A DNA stretch of 40,722 bases, from NCBI RefSeq assembly GCF_015207875.1, contig NZ_JADEVZ010000044.1, positions 1-40,722 on the forward strand, given 5' to 3'. The stretch is from Dolichospermum sp. LEGE 00240 (lineage in GTDB: Bacteria; Cyanobacteriota; Cyanobacteriia; Cyanobacteriales; Nostocaceae). The notes beneath the pieces were generated by a model that saw only the letters and a program-made list of their open reading frames with translations, was not told the origin of the DNA and did not search any database. This document shows, piece after piece, positions 18,935 through 28,147 of this stretch (the first letter of the stretch is position 1; every line of letters begins with the position of its first letter). Position numbers and translations under genes: made by a program.

Positions 18935-18962
18935 TTCTAAATTCTAAATTCTAAATTCTAAA
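18935..18962. repeat. Tandem heptamer repeat TTCTAAA x4
   Basis: Four TTCTAAA units end 7 bp before the channel gene start, so the repeat occupies its presumed ribosome-binding and leader region. Confidence 0.85.
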
Positions 18963-18969
18963 TTCTTAA

Positions 18970-20040
18970 TTGCCTGTGTATTCTACCCTTGAACAAAAAT
19001 ATCAACGTATTCAAAAGGAGTTAATGGCTGGGGCGCTTGCTTTAGCTGGTATTTTCCTAATCGGGACTCTATGGTATTCCCTGGTTGAGGGCTGGAGATG
19101 GGAAGATGCAGCTTATATGACTGTGATTACTTTGGCAACTGTCGGTTATGGAGAAACTCATCCATTGGGTAGTCGGGGGCGGTTGTTTACGATTGCTTTG
19201 ATTTTAATGGGTGTGGTCAATCTTGGTTATATTGTCAATAGATTTACAGCCGCAGTCATTGAAGGTTATTTTCTAGAAGGAATTCGACTCCGACAACAAA
19301 GGCGTTTAATGGAATCATTATCAGGACATTATATTATCTGTGGATTTAGTCGCACTGGGCGACAAATTGCTAAGGAGTTTCAGGCTGAAGCTGTTTCTTT
19401 TGTGGTGATTGATTCGGAACTAGAATCTGTCCAAAAAGCCCAGGAAATTGGTTATACTGTTTTTCAAGGTGATGCGACATTAGATGATACTTTGTTAAAA
19501 GTTGGCGTTACTAAAGCAATTTGTATTGTGGCGGCTTTACCTTCAGATGCGGAAAATTTATATACTGTTCTCTCAGCAAAAACTCTGAATCCAGATATTC
19601 GGGCGATCGCTCGCGCTAGTACGGAAGAAGCGGTACAAAAGTTACAACGTGGTGGCGCAGATGCCGTAATTTCACCGTATATTACCGGCGGCAAACGCAT
19701 GGCAGCAGCAGCCCTCAGACCGCAGATTTTAGACTTTGTGGATGGGATTCTCTCTGGTACAGACCGCCAGTTATATATGGAAGAATTTTTACTAGATCCA
19801 GGTAGGTGTCCCTTCGTTGGTCAAACTTTACAAAAAGCCAAATTGCGATCGCAATCAGGCGCATTAGTTCTAGCAATTCGTCGCCTTGATGGTAAACTCA
19901 TTGGTGGTCCCACTGGTGACACTGTTTTAATGTCGGGAGATACCCTAATTTGTATGGGTACGGCTGAACAATTACGGGATTTAAATCAAATTCTTGGTCC
20001 GATTAATTCTACTCCCCTAAAACGTCCGAAAAATAGCTAA
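18970..20040 (+). CDS. Potassium channel with TrkA-N/TrkA-C (RCK) domains
   Basis: The open frame starts at TTG 18970; GTG 18976 (VYSTLEQKYQ) is an equally plausible start, and neither has a clear ribosome site. Of 356 residues, TM1 is about 20-40, the pore helix and selectivity filter TVGYGE are at 57-62, and TM2 is about 72-92. An RCK module follows: HYIICGFSRTGRQIAKEF, FVVIDSELE and GDATLDDTLLKVG (TrkA-N, about 118-235), then TrkA-C to about 340. This is a two-helix, ligand-gated K+ channel of the MthK/Kch type, probably in the plasma or thylakoid membrane. Confidence 0.93.
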   Translation: MPVYSTLEQKYQRIQKELMAGALALAGIFLIGTLWYSLVEGWRWEDAAYMTVITLATVGYGETHPLGSRGRLFTIALILMGVVNLGYIVNRFTAAVIEGYFLEGIRLRQQRRLMESLSGHYIICGFSRTGRQIAKEFQAEAVSFVVIDSELESVQKAQEIGYTVFQGDATLDDTLLKVGVTKAICIVAALPSDAENLYTVLSAKTLNPDIRAIARASTEEAVQKLQRGGADAVISPYITGGKRMAAAALRPQILDFVDGILSGTDRQLYMEEFLLDPGRCPFVGQTLQKAKLRSQSGALVLAIRRLDGKLIGGPTGDTVLMSGDTLICMGTAEQLRDLNQILGPINSTPLKRPKNS

Positions 20041-20081
20041 AAGCAGACTTATTTTGCAAGTTGGAATATCTATTCTCCCAA

Positions 20082-20146
20082 AGATCCCCGACTTCTTTTT
20101 TAAACTTATAAATAAATGATGAATTCATATTAGAAGTCGGGGATCT
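20082..20146. repeat. Palindromic repeat AGATCCCCGACTTCT, copy 1
   Basis: AGATCCCCGACTTCT and its reverse complement AGAAGTCGGGGATCT are separated by an AT-rich spacer. The right arm encodes the last residues (PDF) and the stop of the Ser/Thr kinase. It lies between convergent genes and can act as a terminator. Other copies are at 22279-22311 and 33846-33911. Confidence 0.85.
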
Positions 20147-22250
20147 GGAGTCCTACCAATTGAAAAGCCTGTTTAATACCTACATTCATTGGTAATTTTT
20201 GTTCTTTTGCATATAATTCTGTAGCTTTACTATAAGCAGATAACATTTCTCGGCAGTTTTCTACCTGTCCATCTTGACCTTTAATATTCAGCAATACCCA
20301 ACCTAAATTATGATAGGCCTCAGCATAAATAGGATGATACTTAATTGCTTTTTCAAGATATAACTTCGCCTTCTGCCATTCTCCTATTTGGGCATATAAA
20401 GTACCGAGACGAAATAAAATAAAGGCTTGAGGCGTAAATTTTTGTAGATAATTGTCATAGATTTGAATAGCACTTTGATAATTTTGTAAATTTTCCTGAG
20501 TAATAGCGTGATTAATTAATACCCAATCTATAATTGATGCTTGATGACTGGCTTTTTCAAAACTGCTGATAGCATCTTGCCATAAATATTTAGTGGCTTG
20601 TTTCCAACCTTTTAAACCCCAAGCTATAGCACTATCAGGCACTTGATTAATGAATTCTTCAATTCTTCTATCTACATCATTAGCTTGTTTAGTGACAACG
20701 GCTTTTTCTAAAGCTATAATTAAATAAGGATATAGGCTAGATTGTAACTCTTTTTCAGGACTATTTTTCTGATTCTGTAATTTAAATATTGCTTGTGTAG
20801 CTGCACGAATAGTTAATTTCCATTCTTGTTGCTGTACATATATCCAAGCTTGCAAACCCAAAGCAAAGGTACAATCAGGCTGTAATTGTAATGCTTTATT
20901 TGCTGTATTCTCTGCATCTTTCCATTTACCAGATTTACCTAATGCCCAAGCAAAATTAGCTTGTATCCAAGCCTCATGAGGAGCTATTTGAACTGCTTTC
21001 TGTAAGTTCTTAACTGCTTCTTCCCAATTTTTTTGCCGGCAATTAATCAGTCCTAAAACTCCATAACCTCTGCCGTCATTGGGTTGTAATCGAATGGCTA
21101 TTTCTGCGGCTGCTTCTGCTTGTTGATCATCAAGATATATTTGTAATAATGCTAGTTCTACGGCTGCTTCTCCATGATCTGGTGCTAGTTGCAAATATTT
21201 TTGATATGCTTGAACGGCATCAGCTAGTTGACCTTGTTTGACTAATTCTTTGGCGCGTTGATGTTGAGGAGAAATAAATTTACCTTGAAGTGCATTAATT
21301 AATTCATCAGCCGTTTGAAATCTGTCCTCTACTCTAAATTGCATTCCTGTGAGAATAACTTTTTCTATTAAAGAACTTAAATCAGGGCGTAGTTGTTGGG
21401 GTGAAACTAATTTATCCACTGAACTACCTTGTAAAAAAGCACTGGCTCTATCTGTGGCTTCTATTGGTAATTTTCCCGTTAATAATTCATACATTGATGC
21501 ACATAAAGCATAAAGGTCTGTACTAGGAAAACGCTTACTTTTTTGAATATATTGTTCATAAGGTGCATATCCAGGGGTTAATATTCGGGTCATATCCCCA
21601 GTTTGACCGGCAATAAATTCCCTAGCTGCGCCAAAATCAATTAATACAGCTTTATCGGGAGGGACAATAATAATATTCTCTGGTTTGATGTCTCTATGCA
21701 GTAAATTATGACCATGAATAACCTTTAAAGCCTCAGCAATTTGCACAAAATAATTTTTAACTCGATTTTCTGCTAGTGGTCCTGTTTCTAGCAATATTTT
21801 ATCTAATGATTTACCAACAAGTAATTCCATTACCATGTATGCGGTATCATTTTCTGTAAACCATTCATAAATTTTAGCGATATGAGGATGAACACATTTT
21901 TGTAAATAGTTAGCCTCTAATTGAAATTGTTGCAGTTGTTGTTGACGCTGCACAGGGGTAATGGACATTGGCCACAGAACTGTATTACCTTGTCTAGCAG
22001 CATTTTCTGGCCATAATTCTTTAATGGCAACTTTGGTAGAGTTGGAGATATAAGTGGCTGCATAAGTAATACCAAACCCACCTTGTCCTAATATGTTATC
22101 TATTCTATATCTGCCATTCCCTAATAATGTTCCTGGGGATAAATGCAGATTTGATGTAGTGGAAGAGGAGGTTAAAGGTGTACCGCAAGCGATACAGCTA
22201 GTTTCATAATCGTAGTTATCTGTGAGACAGGTTGGACATTGAATAGACAT
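20130..22250 (-). CDS. Zinc-ribbon Ser/Thr protein kinase with TPR repeats
   Basis: The product has 706 residues. An N-terminal zinc ribbon (C5-x2-C8...C19-x2-C22) precedes a Hanks-type kinase domain at about 48-322: GQGGFGITYA loop, K77 in VAIK, HRDIKPEN (D187, N192), DFG (D205) and GYAPYEQY. All catalytic residues are kept, so it should be active. From about 333 to 690 run TPR-type helical repeats for partner binding. It is cytosolic with no membrane segment. It is the last gene of the minus-strand cluster, directly behind the PP2C gene, an arrangement that makes them a writer/eraser pair. The final three residues and stop come from a palindromic repeat. Confidence 0.95.
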   Translation of the reverse strand: MSIQCPTCLTDNYDYETSCIACGTPLTSSSTTSNLHLSPGTLLGNGRYRIDNILGQGGFGITYAATYISNSTKVAIKELWPENAARQGNTVLWPMSITPVQRQQQLQQFQLEANYLQKCVHPHIAKIYEWFTENDTAYMVMELLVGKSLDKILLETGPLAENRVKNYFVQIAEALKVIHGHNLLHRDIKPENIIIVPPDKAVLIDFGAAREFIAGQTGDMTRILTPGYAPYEQYIQKSKRFPSTDLYALCASMYELLTGKLPIEATDRASAFLQGSSVDKLVSPQQLRPDLSSLIEKVILTGMQFRVEDRFQTADELINALQGKFISPQHQRAKELVKQGQLADAVQAYQKYLQLAPDHGEAAVELALLQIYLDDQQAEAAAEIAIRLQPNDGRGYGVLGLINCRQKNWEEAVKNLQKAVQIAPHEAWIQANFAWALGKSGKWKDAENTANKALQLQPDCTFALGLQAWIYVQQQEWKLTIRAATQAIFKLQNQKNSPEKELQSSLYPYLIIALEKAVVTKQANDVDRRIEEFINQVPDSAIAWGLKGWKQATKYLWQDAISSFEKASHQASIIDWVLINHAITQENLQNYQSAIQIYDNYLQKFTPQAFILFRLGTLYAQIGEWQKAKLYLEKAIKYHPIYAEAYHNLGWVLLNIKGQDGQVENCREMLSAYSKATELYAKEQKLPMNVGIKQAFQLVGLQIPDF

Positions 22251-22278
22251 AATTGATAATTGGTAATTAATGAGAATA

Positions 22279-22311
22279 AGATTCCCGACTTCTTAAAGAA
22301 GTCGGGGATCT
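22279..22311. repeat. Palindromic repeat AGATCCCCGACTTCT, copy 2
   Basis: A near-perfect palindrome around CTTCTTAAAGAAG lies between the PP2C and kinase genes; the PP2C stop codon falls on its edge. As RNA it would form a strong hairpin and could lower readthrough into the kinase gene. Confidence 0.85.
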
Positions 22312-24019
22312 ATGAATTGATTAAAAATTGTAATGCTAAAAGGGTGGCGTTATCAGATGCACCACGTTCTAAAACTTTATTAATAGTCAAATTAACTGAT
22401 ATTTGTAGGTTTTGATCAGGGGTGAAAATCTCCGCTATTTCATTTTTAGGCACTAAGTCCCAAACCCCATCAGAACATAGTAAAATAATATCTTCATGTT
22501 CTAATTTCATCGATAATTCTGGAGTAGTTTGTTTTAAATTTTGGACGTAACCATCACTTAATCTGCGTTTTGTACCGATGGATTTTGTGAGAATATTTCT
22601 ATCTGGGTGATCTAAACTTTCAGCTTCTGTAATCTGTTCACTGGCTACTAACATAGCAACAAGAGAATGATCTTGACTGAGTTGTTTTATTTCTCCTTGT
22701 CGTAGTAAGTAAATGCGACTATCACCAACATGACTAATTATTAATTGTTGGGATACAGCTAAAATGATGCTGAGGGTTGTTCCCCCATCTTTAAGTTGAT
22801 TTGATACTGTTTCGTTGGCTTGAATAAATAGGTTTTCTAGCCATTCCTGGTATTGTTTTATGGTTTGATTTTGGAAGAAGATGGGTGTTTCTAAAACTGT
22901 TTTTATTGCTAATTGACTGGCTAATTCGCCTTGAGACATTCCTCCCATACCATCAGCGATCGCCGCTAAGAGGATGGTTTCTCTATCACTGATTTTCTGT
23001 TTTTTAATGCCATAGTTATCTTCATTTTGTAACCGGTTTATTGATAGTCCAACGGTAGAAAGACTGGCTATTTGCCAGTTAATTTTGGGTGTGCTAATGT
23101 TTTGGCGGGTGCGAACTAATATTTTTAATAGTTGTTCTAGAGGAAATCTTTCTTCTGGCAGGGAAGATAAACAAATTTTGAGAATTTGATAAATAATAGG
23201 AATGGGATTAATTTGTATTTCTATGGTTTGATCTGTTGATAGGGTTTTGTTGTGAATTATCTGATATAATAATGCTGCAACTGTATAACTACTCATTGTT
23301 TCATGAATGGGGTTTTTACAGTATGCTAATTCGGGGGCGCAATAAGTTCCTATTAACCCAGAATTGAGAGTTTCACCCAAAGGATAGGCACTGGTAATAT
23401 CGAAAAATTGTATAGGTGTTCCCATTTGAATAAATTGGGGAAGGATATTGATAAAACACCATTCTCTTTGATAAAGATAGCGACATAGTTGACATATTTG
23501 GCTGGTTAAAAATATTGATTCTTCTAAAGAATGTTCGGTTTTTAGCCAAGTTTCTAGGGTCTGATTTTCCTTGGGAAGGTAGGTAAGAAGGATAAGTTTT
23601 TGATTTGATATATTGGTGCTAATTTCTGTTTCTGGATAATATTCGTCTTCTAAATATTCTTTTTCTAAAGATTCTGAGGCTGCATCTATTTCTGGGATAG
23701 GAGAAAAGATAGTTGCAATTTCTGGTATATTTTGGGGTTTAATCTCAATAGTTATATTGTCCTGGCTATGTGCAAGTAGTTCGGTAACGAGTTTGTAATC
23801 ACCTAGTCTTTTTCTCAGTTCTAGTTCTCGGTTGAGTGCGCTGTTAGTTGCACCTATTCTCAGTAAACCTGGTTTTTCAGATATGATATTGACTTGAAAG
23901 TAATAAATATCAGGTGTGAGTTGTCCTAAATAGGAGATGATTTCTATTTGCAGGTTATCTATTTGAAAACAGATGTTTTCTTTAATTATTAGTGGGTTTT
24001 GATTTGTCATTTCATTCAT
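22310..24019 (-). CDS. PP2C phosphatase fused to a degenerate kinase-like domain
   Basis: The frame opens at 24070, but its first 17 codons come from a dispersed repeat, so I use ATG 24019 (ATG 24010 is also possible): 569 residues. The C-terminal 240 residues are PP2C: NRLQNEDNYG, AAIADGMGGMSQGELAS (metal ligands), SHVGDSRIYLLRQG, LCSDGVWDLV and SDNATLLAL. The first 310 residues resemble a protein kinase with its catalysis lost: TLETWL, FFDITSAYPLG where D-F-G would be, GTYCAPELAY (APE-like), SYTVAALLYQIIHNK and SLPEERFPLEQLL (C-lobe end). No HRD or lysine is evident. The fused pseudokinase may target the phosphatase to its partner kinase. Confidence 0.9.
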   Translation of the reverse strand: MNEMTNQNPLIIKENICFQIDNLQIEIISYLGQLTPDIYYFQVNIISEKPGLLRIGATNSALNRELELRKRLGDYKLVTELLAHSQDNITIEIKPQNIPEIATIFSPIPEIDAASESLEKEYLEDEYYPETEISTNISNQKLILLTYLPKENQTLETWLKTEHSLEESIFLTSQICQLCRYLYQREWCFINILPQFIQMGTPIQFFDITSAYPLGETLNSGLIGTYCAPELAYCKNPIHETMSSYTVAALLYQIIHNKTLSTDQTIEIQINPIPIIYQILKICLSSLPEERFPLEQLLKILVRTRQNISTPKINWQIASLSTVGLSINRLQNEDNYGIKKQKISDRETILLAAIADGMGGMSQGELASQLAIKTVLETPIFFQNQTIKQYQEWLENLFIQANETVSNQLKDGGTTLSIILAVSQQLIISHVGDSRIYLLRQGEIKQLSQDHSLVAMLVASEQITEAESLDHPDRNILTKSIGTKRRLSDGYVQNLKQTTPELSMKLEHEDIILLCSDGVWDLVPKNEIAEIFTPDQNLQISVNLTINKVLERGASDNATLLALQFLINS

Positions 24020-24090
24020 GGAATTTGCAAGAAATATAGGAGTGGTTGGCAGGCAAGATGCCCACCCCACAAGAGAATTTTTTTGATTTT

Positions 24091-24609
24091 TTAGATAGTT
24101 TGAAAGAGAAATCTAACTTTACCAAATGCTATTTCATCACCTGAGTTTAAGGGGGTGGGTATGGTAATTCTGGCACTAAAGCGAGTTTGTCCTGGTGGTT
24201 TGATAAATACTCCGTTGGTAGAACCTAAATCTTTGACTTTCCATGTTCCTAGTTCTTGATAAATTTCGGCATGATTACGAGATACTGTTTCTCCGCCAAA
24301 AAATGTTTCTAAATCAATTTCTACTGGTCCTGTGTCTGGATCAAATATGCCAACAATGGCGTTATTATCTAGGATAAATTCTGGTATGGGGGCGTTTGTT
24401 TGTTTAGATGTTAGTTTGGCTTTTGTAAATGTGTTGATAATTGGGGGATAATTGAGTTGTGGTGTAGTTGGTTGAATGACTGTAGGCGCTAAGGTGGGTT
24501 CTATTTTTGGTGGTGGTGTGGCTATGGCTTGTAGTTCTGAACCGCAAGCGTTACAAAATTCTGCGTAGTCTAAATTTTGATCATAGCCGCAAACTGTACA
24601 AGTAATCAT
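24091..24609 (-). CDS. Zinc-ribbon FHA domain protein
   Basis: The 172-residue protein has an N-terminal zinc ribbon (C4-x2-C7, C19-x2-C22) very like that of the kinase, a proline/threonine-rich linker (about 30-70) and a C-terminal FHA domain with the phosphothreonine-binding landmarks S110-R-N-H113 and S130-T-N-G. AGGAG is 8 bp before the ATG. FHA domains read phosphothreonine, so it is the likely adaptor that sees marks set by the nearby kinase, perhaps on the threonine-containing tail of the next vWA protein. The T-rich linker might itself be phosphorylated. Confidence 0.93.
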   Translation of the reverse strand: MITCTVCGYDQNLDYAEFCNACGSELQAIATPPPKIEPTLAPTVIQPTTPQLNYPPIINTFTKAKLTSKQTNAPIPEFILDNNAIVGIFDPDTGPVEIDLETFFGGETVSRNHAEIYQELGTWKVKDLGSTNGVFIKPPGQTRFSARITIPTPLNSGDEIAFGKVRFLFQTI

Positions 24610-24759
24610 GGTGTTTTCTCCTCATTTTTAATGATTAATTTTTTTTCGCCCAAAGACACAAAGGGGCAAAGTTTTATAGTTGGAGTTTTGCAATTTAAGA
24701 TTCTATATTGTGTCAATTATTGATGTTTGAATCATTCTCACTCCTGAATTCTGCTGTAT

Positions 24760-26151
24760 TTATGTTCCTGTGAGTTTTCGCATTTCTGCTTCTGAAAGCA
24801 TTTCGTTAATATCGTTGCCCATTTTTACCGTTTTACCTTTTGCACCCATTTTCACGGTTTTCCGAGTTCCATCGGAGATTTTTTTGGTTTTTCGGAGTTC
24901 TTCTTGGGCGTTGGTTAAGGATTCTGTCATGTCCTTATTGCCGATTTTCATGGTCATGCGTCGGGCTGTTTCTAATATTTGTTCGGCTTTTTGTGGATCA
25001 TGTTCGGCTATTTTTGTGGCTTGGTTGACGAGGTTGGCTATGTTGCATTGTTGGACATAATCCATGACTTCTTGATTGACTTGGGCTGCATTTTCCTGTC
25101 CGGGAACGAATTGAATAATTAGGTTTTGTGGTGGAAGTTCACCACGTATTTTTTGTCCGGGTATGTCGTAAGTGATCCCAAGTTGGGCGATACGCACACG
25201 AGTAGCGGGGCGATTATTAATAGTAAATTCGAGGATAAATATGGTTTCGTCGTTAGCGATCGCATTCCCTAAAGGATGAGGATCTTGATTAATGGGAAAT
25301 TCGGCTTGGGTGGGGTAAGCGCGAACAATTCTAGTCAGTTCTACTCCTTTAACTGTTTTCACTGTTAGGGCTAGATTGGTGATAACTTCTTGTTGGGCTT
25401 GGCTATATTCGTCTATAATTTTATTGGGTAAATCAAGGATGGAAATTTGTGTACCTATGGCTGTTCCTGGGACAATATAAAGTAATTTTCCTCCTGTAGA
25501 ATCGCTAAGATGGGTAAGTAGGTCTTCGTTAAATTCTCCTACTCCTAATGCGGTAATGGGGATATTATTGGTGGCGAAATTACTAGAAATTGACCGACAT
25601 TGATCTTCATCAAATGTTTGTCCATCAGTAAATAATAGGGCGCGTCTGACTGTCATTTGTTGTTCACTTAAGATATCAAATGCCTGACGTAATCCTAAAC
25701 CCATGCGTGTACCACCGGAAAAGTTTCTCAGGTTGTTAATAGCATTTTCTAGTTGATTAATTTCTGTAGCACTGGTTAAACCGATAGTTTGGGAAGCGTT
25801 ATCATCAAATTGGACTATAGCAATGCGATCGCTGGTGGTCAATTTTCCCGAACGGACTAATGCTAATAAGGATTCAATGACTATATCTATTTTGGATTTT
25901 CCTCCTGTAACCTGTTGATATGCTTGTCCGTCTTGTTGATAAGTAATCCCCGTTGGTTTTGACTCTCCTGATACTACTTCATACATTGAACCACTGGTAT
26001 CAATAACAAAGGTAAATGTGGTATGTGGGGAACTTTTGGCGACATCTTTAGTAGGACGTAATTTCAACATCACAAACAATTTTTGTGCTGCTGTATCTGC
26101 TGGCATAAATTCCCGATGGGGAGTAATACTAATGTTAAGATTGTTCTGCAT
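24760..26151 (-). CDS. Cytosolic vWA domain protein with repeated TVKMG tail
   Basis: The product has 463 residues and no signal or membrane segment. A vWA domain (about 44-230) has a complete MIDAS: DTSGSM (51-56), the threonine in GGTRMGLGL and FTDGQTFDED. A beta-rich region follows (about 235-350) with a helical segment to about 425. The C-terminus contains TRKTVKMGAKGKTVKMGN with threonines at 429, 432 and 441: two copies of KTVKMG spaced 9 residues apart. In this gene neighbourhood they look like phosphorylation sites for the kinase and docking sites for the FHA protein; that is inference. It resembles TerY-type vWA proteins found with PP2C and kinase genes. Confidence 0.92.
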   Translation of the reverse strand: MQNNLNISITPHREFMPADTAAQKLFVMLKLRPTKDVAKSSPHTTFTFVIDTSGSMYEVVSGESKPTGITYQQDGQAYQQVTGGKSKIDIVIESLLALVRSGKLTTSDRIAIVQFDDNASQTIGLTSATEINQLENAINNLRNFSGGTRMGLGLRQAFDILSEQQMTVRRALLFTDGQTFDEDQCRSISSNFATNNIPITALGVGEFNEDLLTHLSDSTGGKLLYIVPGTAIGTQISILDLPNKIIDEYSQAQQEVITNLALTVKTVKGVELTRIVRAYPTQAEFPINQDPHPLGNAIANDETIFILEFTINNRPATRVRIAQLGITYDIPGQKIRGELPPQNLIIQFVPGQENAAQVNQEVMDYVQQCNIANLVNQATKIAEHDPQKAEQILETARRMTMKIGNKDMTESLTNAQEELRKTKKISDGTRKTVKMGAKGKTVKMGNDINEMLSEAEMRKLTGT

Positions 26152-26269
26152 TTTTCTTTCCTAATTAAATATAGCAGGGAACAGGGAACAGAGTTGAAAG
26201 TCCTTTGGTGTATAGTTTTTTAGGTAAATTTTGTATCTCATTCAAGTGCATACCGCTATAATTAAATAA

Positions 26270-26653
26270 TTAAATAAAATTTAAGGGGGGAAGCATACCA
26301 AATTCAGGTTCTATATTTGATAAATCTGGATCAATTATTTTCGGTATTTCTTGATTTCCTGTCTCATGGAGTTTATCAATATTTTCCTCTATTAATAACC
26401 GCAAATTAAGAGTCAGAGAACTAAATCTATAGCCTTCTTTAATATCCTCTACCCAAGTTTGAATAATGTTGTTGAGTTGATGATCTTTAATTGCTGATAG
26501 GCTGAGATTTTGTAAGGTTGTGCGGATATCTTCTTTGATAGCGGGGGTAAAAATCTGTTCTGGCATATCTTCTTGATTTGGGGTTAAATCTAAGGTGTAA
26601 GTATATTGATCTGGTGAATCTTTAAGTTTGAGATTAAATGTATATTTAACCAT
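26270..26653 (-). CDS. Small conserved-looking protein of unknown function
   Basis: The 127-residue soluble protein is not recognised. It begins MVKYTFNLKLKDSPDQYTYT, a beta-type start, then has an amphipathic helical centre with acidic stretches and ends IEPEFGMLPPLNFI. Its start overlaps the end of the upstream vWA membrane gene by 8 bp, so translation is probably coupled and the product is likely part of the same complex. Confidence 0.7.
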   Translation of the reverse strand: MVKYTFNLKLKDSPDQYTYTLDLTPNQEDMPEQIFTPAIKEDIRTTLQNLSLSAIKDHQLNNIIQTWVEDIKEGYRFSSLTLNLRLLIEENIDKLHETGNQEIPKIIDPDLSNIEPEFGMLPPLNFI

Positions 26654-28112
26654 TTTTGGTAACAGTTTTATCTTTAACTTCTATAGTGATTTGTCCTAAT
26701 TTGCGGGTATCACCGACTTTTAGATCTTGACTGGTTTTTTTCATGTTTTTTATAGCTGCATACTCTTGATCAAATTGCATAATAATGTTTTCTCCTTCTT
26801 TAAAAATTTTAGCAGTAATCGGTGTAAATCCATCGGAGGCATTTAAGGGAATTTCTACATTTAAGGAACTACCAATTAAAATTGGCTTTGTCCCTAATAA
26901 ATATGTGGTTTGTTCCGTTGGAGTCCAATTTACTAATAAATACGGTTGTGATTCTAACTGCTTTTGTTCTATCCAAGCTATCATTAAACCAGTGAAAAAT
27001 CCTATAATAGACGTACCGGATAAACGCCCCAAAACATCGCCGAAAATACTGGCTGTAATTAAGAAACCACTACCACCAATTCCTCCCCCAATTGTTCCAC
27101 CTAATAAAGCATTTTTTAGTTTTAAATTGGGAACAAAAAACCTAGTTCCTACTCCTACTAATGCACCAACAATTACCCAGCCGGCAATTCTGCCAATTAT
27201 TTCTAAAACAGCTATATTAGAGAGAGGTAAAAATACAATTTGTCCGGTTGCACCTGCTATCATTCCCGCAGCCAGACTACCACAAATACTAATAATACCT
27301 TTATTTGTTGTTAATAAGGGAAGGCGCATATAGCGGTTTTGTCCCATAATTAAAGCTAGGTATATTCCCATAGCTAAAAATGCTGTCCAACCACCCATGC
27401 GTAATACTGAATAGGTGATGCTGTAGTTTTCGCTGGAATCAGATTCAACTAATTGTTTATAAATTGCAGCTTCTGCGTTGCGAAAGGCTTGCTCAAATTG
27501 ACCGGAATTAGCATAAAATACTAATAAGCGATCGCCTGTAATTTGAGTTAAATAATTTATGTCAGCATCCCCGGTAGCAACTGAAATTAGTTTGACTCCC
27601 ATGTTTCTGGCAGCTAGGGCTGAATTATAAGCAAAATCCGGATCATCTGGGACACCGTCAGTAAATAAAATGATGTTTTTATCTAATGCGGTTGTTTGTA
27701 ATTCTCCAATGGCTGCGTTGATACCTTCAGCCATTGGTGTACTCCCATTTTCTGATAGAGTATCAATGGCATTTTTTAAGGTGTTAGCGTCCTTTGTGAG
27801 TGGGGTAGCGGTTTTAATTTCTAGTCCAAAACTGACTACTGCTAGTTGATCTTTTTGTAAGTCACGACGTTCTATAAATTTGCTGGCTGCTGTTTTGACT
27901 TCTGTTAATTTTCCATCACTCATACTTGAGGATGCGTCAACTAATAAAACTATGGCTTGGGGAGTGACGGGGGCGGATGGGTTTGGTTTAGCTTTGGTTA
28001 AGGCTAAAAATGGTTCTCCTAATAGGATTGCGGCTGTCAGACATCCACTAGCACCGTATAATCCAAATAGTAGGGGTTTGTTATTTTTAAAGCGGTTAAA
28101 TAGGTTAAGCAT
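26646..28112 (-). CDS. Membrane vWA protein with FHA-like C-terminal domain
   Basis: Of 488 residues, a hydrophobic N-terminal helix (about 13-38) precedes a vWA domain (53-220) with MIDAS DASSS (59-63), GSTPMAEG and FTDGVPDDP. Several helices follow at about 245-375, with glycine-rich GGTIGGGIGGSGF repeats. The last 95 residues, with ILIGSSLNVEIPLNASDGFT and KLGQITIEV, look like a degenerate FHA sandwich. The vWA part is on one side of the membrane and the FHA-like tail possibly on the other, as expected for a signal-passing protein. Confidence 0.85.
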   Translation of the reverse strand: MLNLFNRFKNNKPLLFGLYGASGCLTAAILLGEPFLALTKAKPNPSAPVTPQAIVLLVDASSSMSDGKLTEVKTAASKFIERRDLQKDQLAVVSFGLEIKTATPLTKDANTLKNAIDTLSENGSTPMAEGINAAIGELQTTALDKNIILFTDGVPDDPDFAYNSALAARNMGVKLISVATGDADINYLTQITGDRLLVFYANSGQFEQAFRNAEAAIYKQLVESDSSENYSITYSVLRMGGWTAFLAMGIYLALIMGQNRYMRLPLLTTNKGIISICGSLAAGMIAGATGQIVFLPLSNIAVLEIIGRIAGWVIVGALVGVGTRFFVPNLKLKNALLGGTIGGGIGGSGFLITASIFGDVLGRLSGTSIIGFFTGLMIAWIEQKQLESQPYLLVNWTPTEQTTYLLGTKPILIGSSLNVEIPLNASDGFTPITAKIFKEGENIIMQFDQEYAAIKNMKKTSQDLKVGDTRKLGQITIEVKDKTVTKNG

Positions 28113-28147
28113 ACTGTTTATTAAAGATTGTTTTTTAATAGAAATTA

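Noticed and set aside
24770-25060. Plus-strand frames inside the vWA gene
   Set aside because: Shadows of the strongly supported minus-strand gene.
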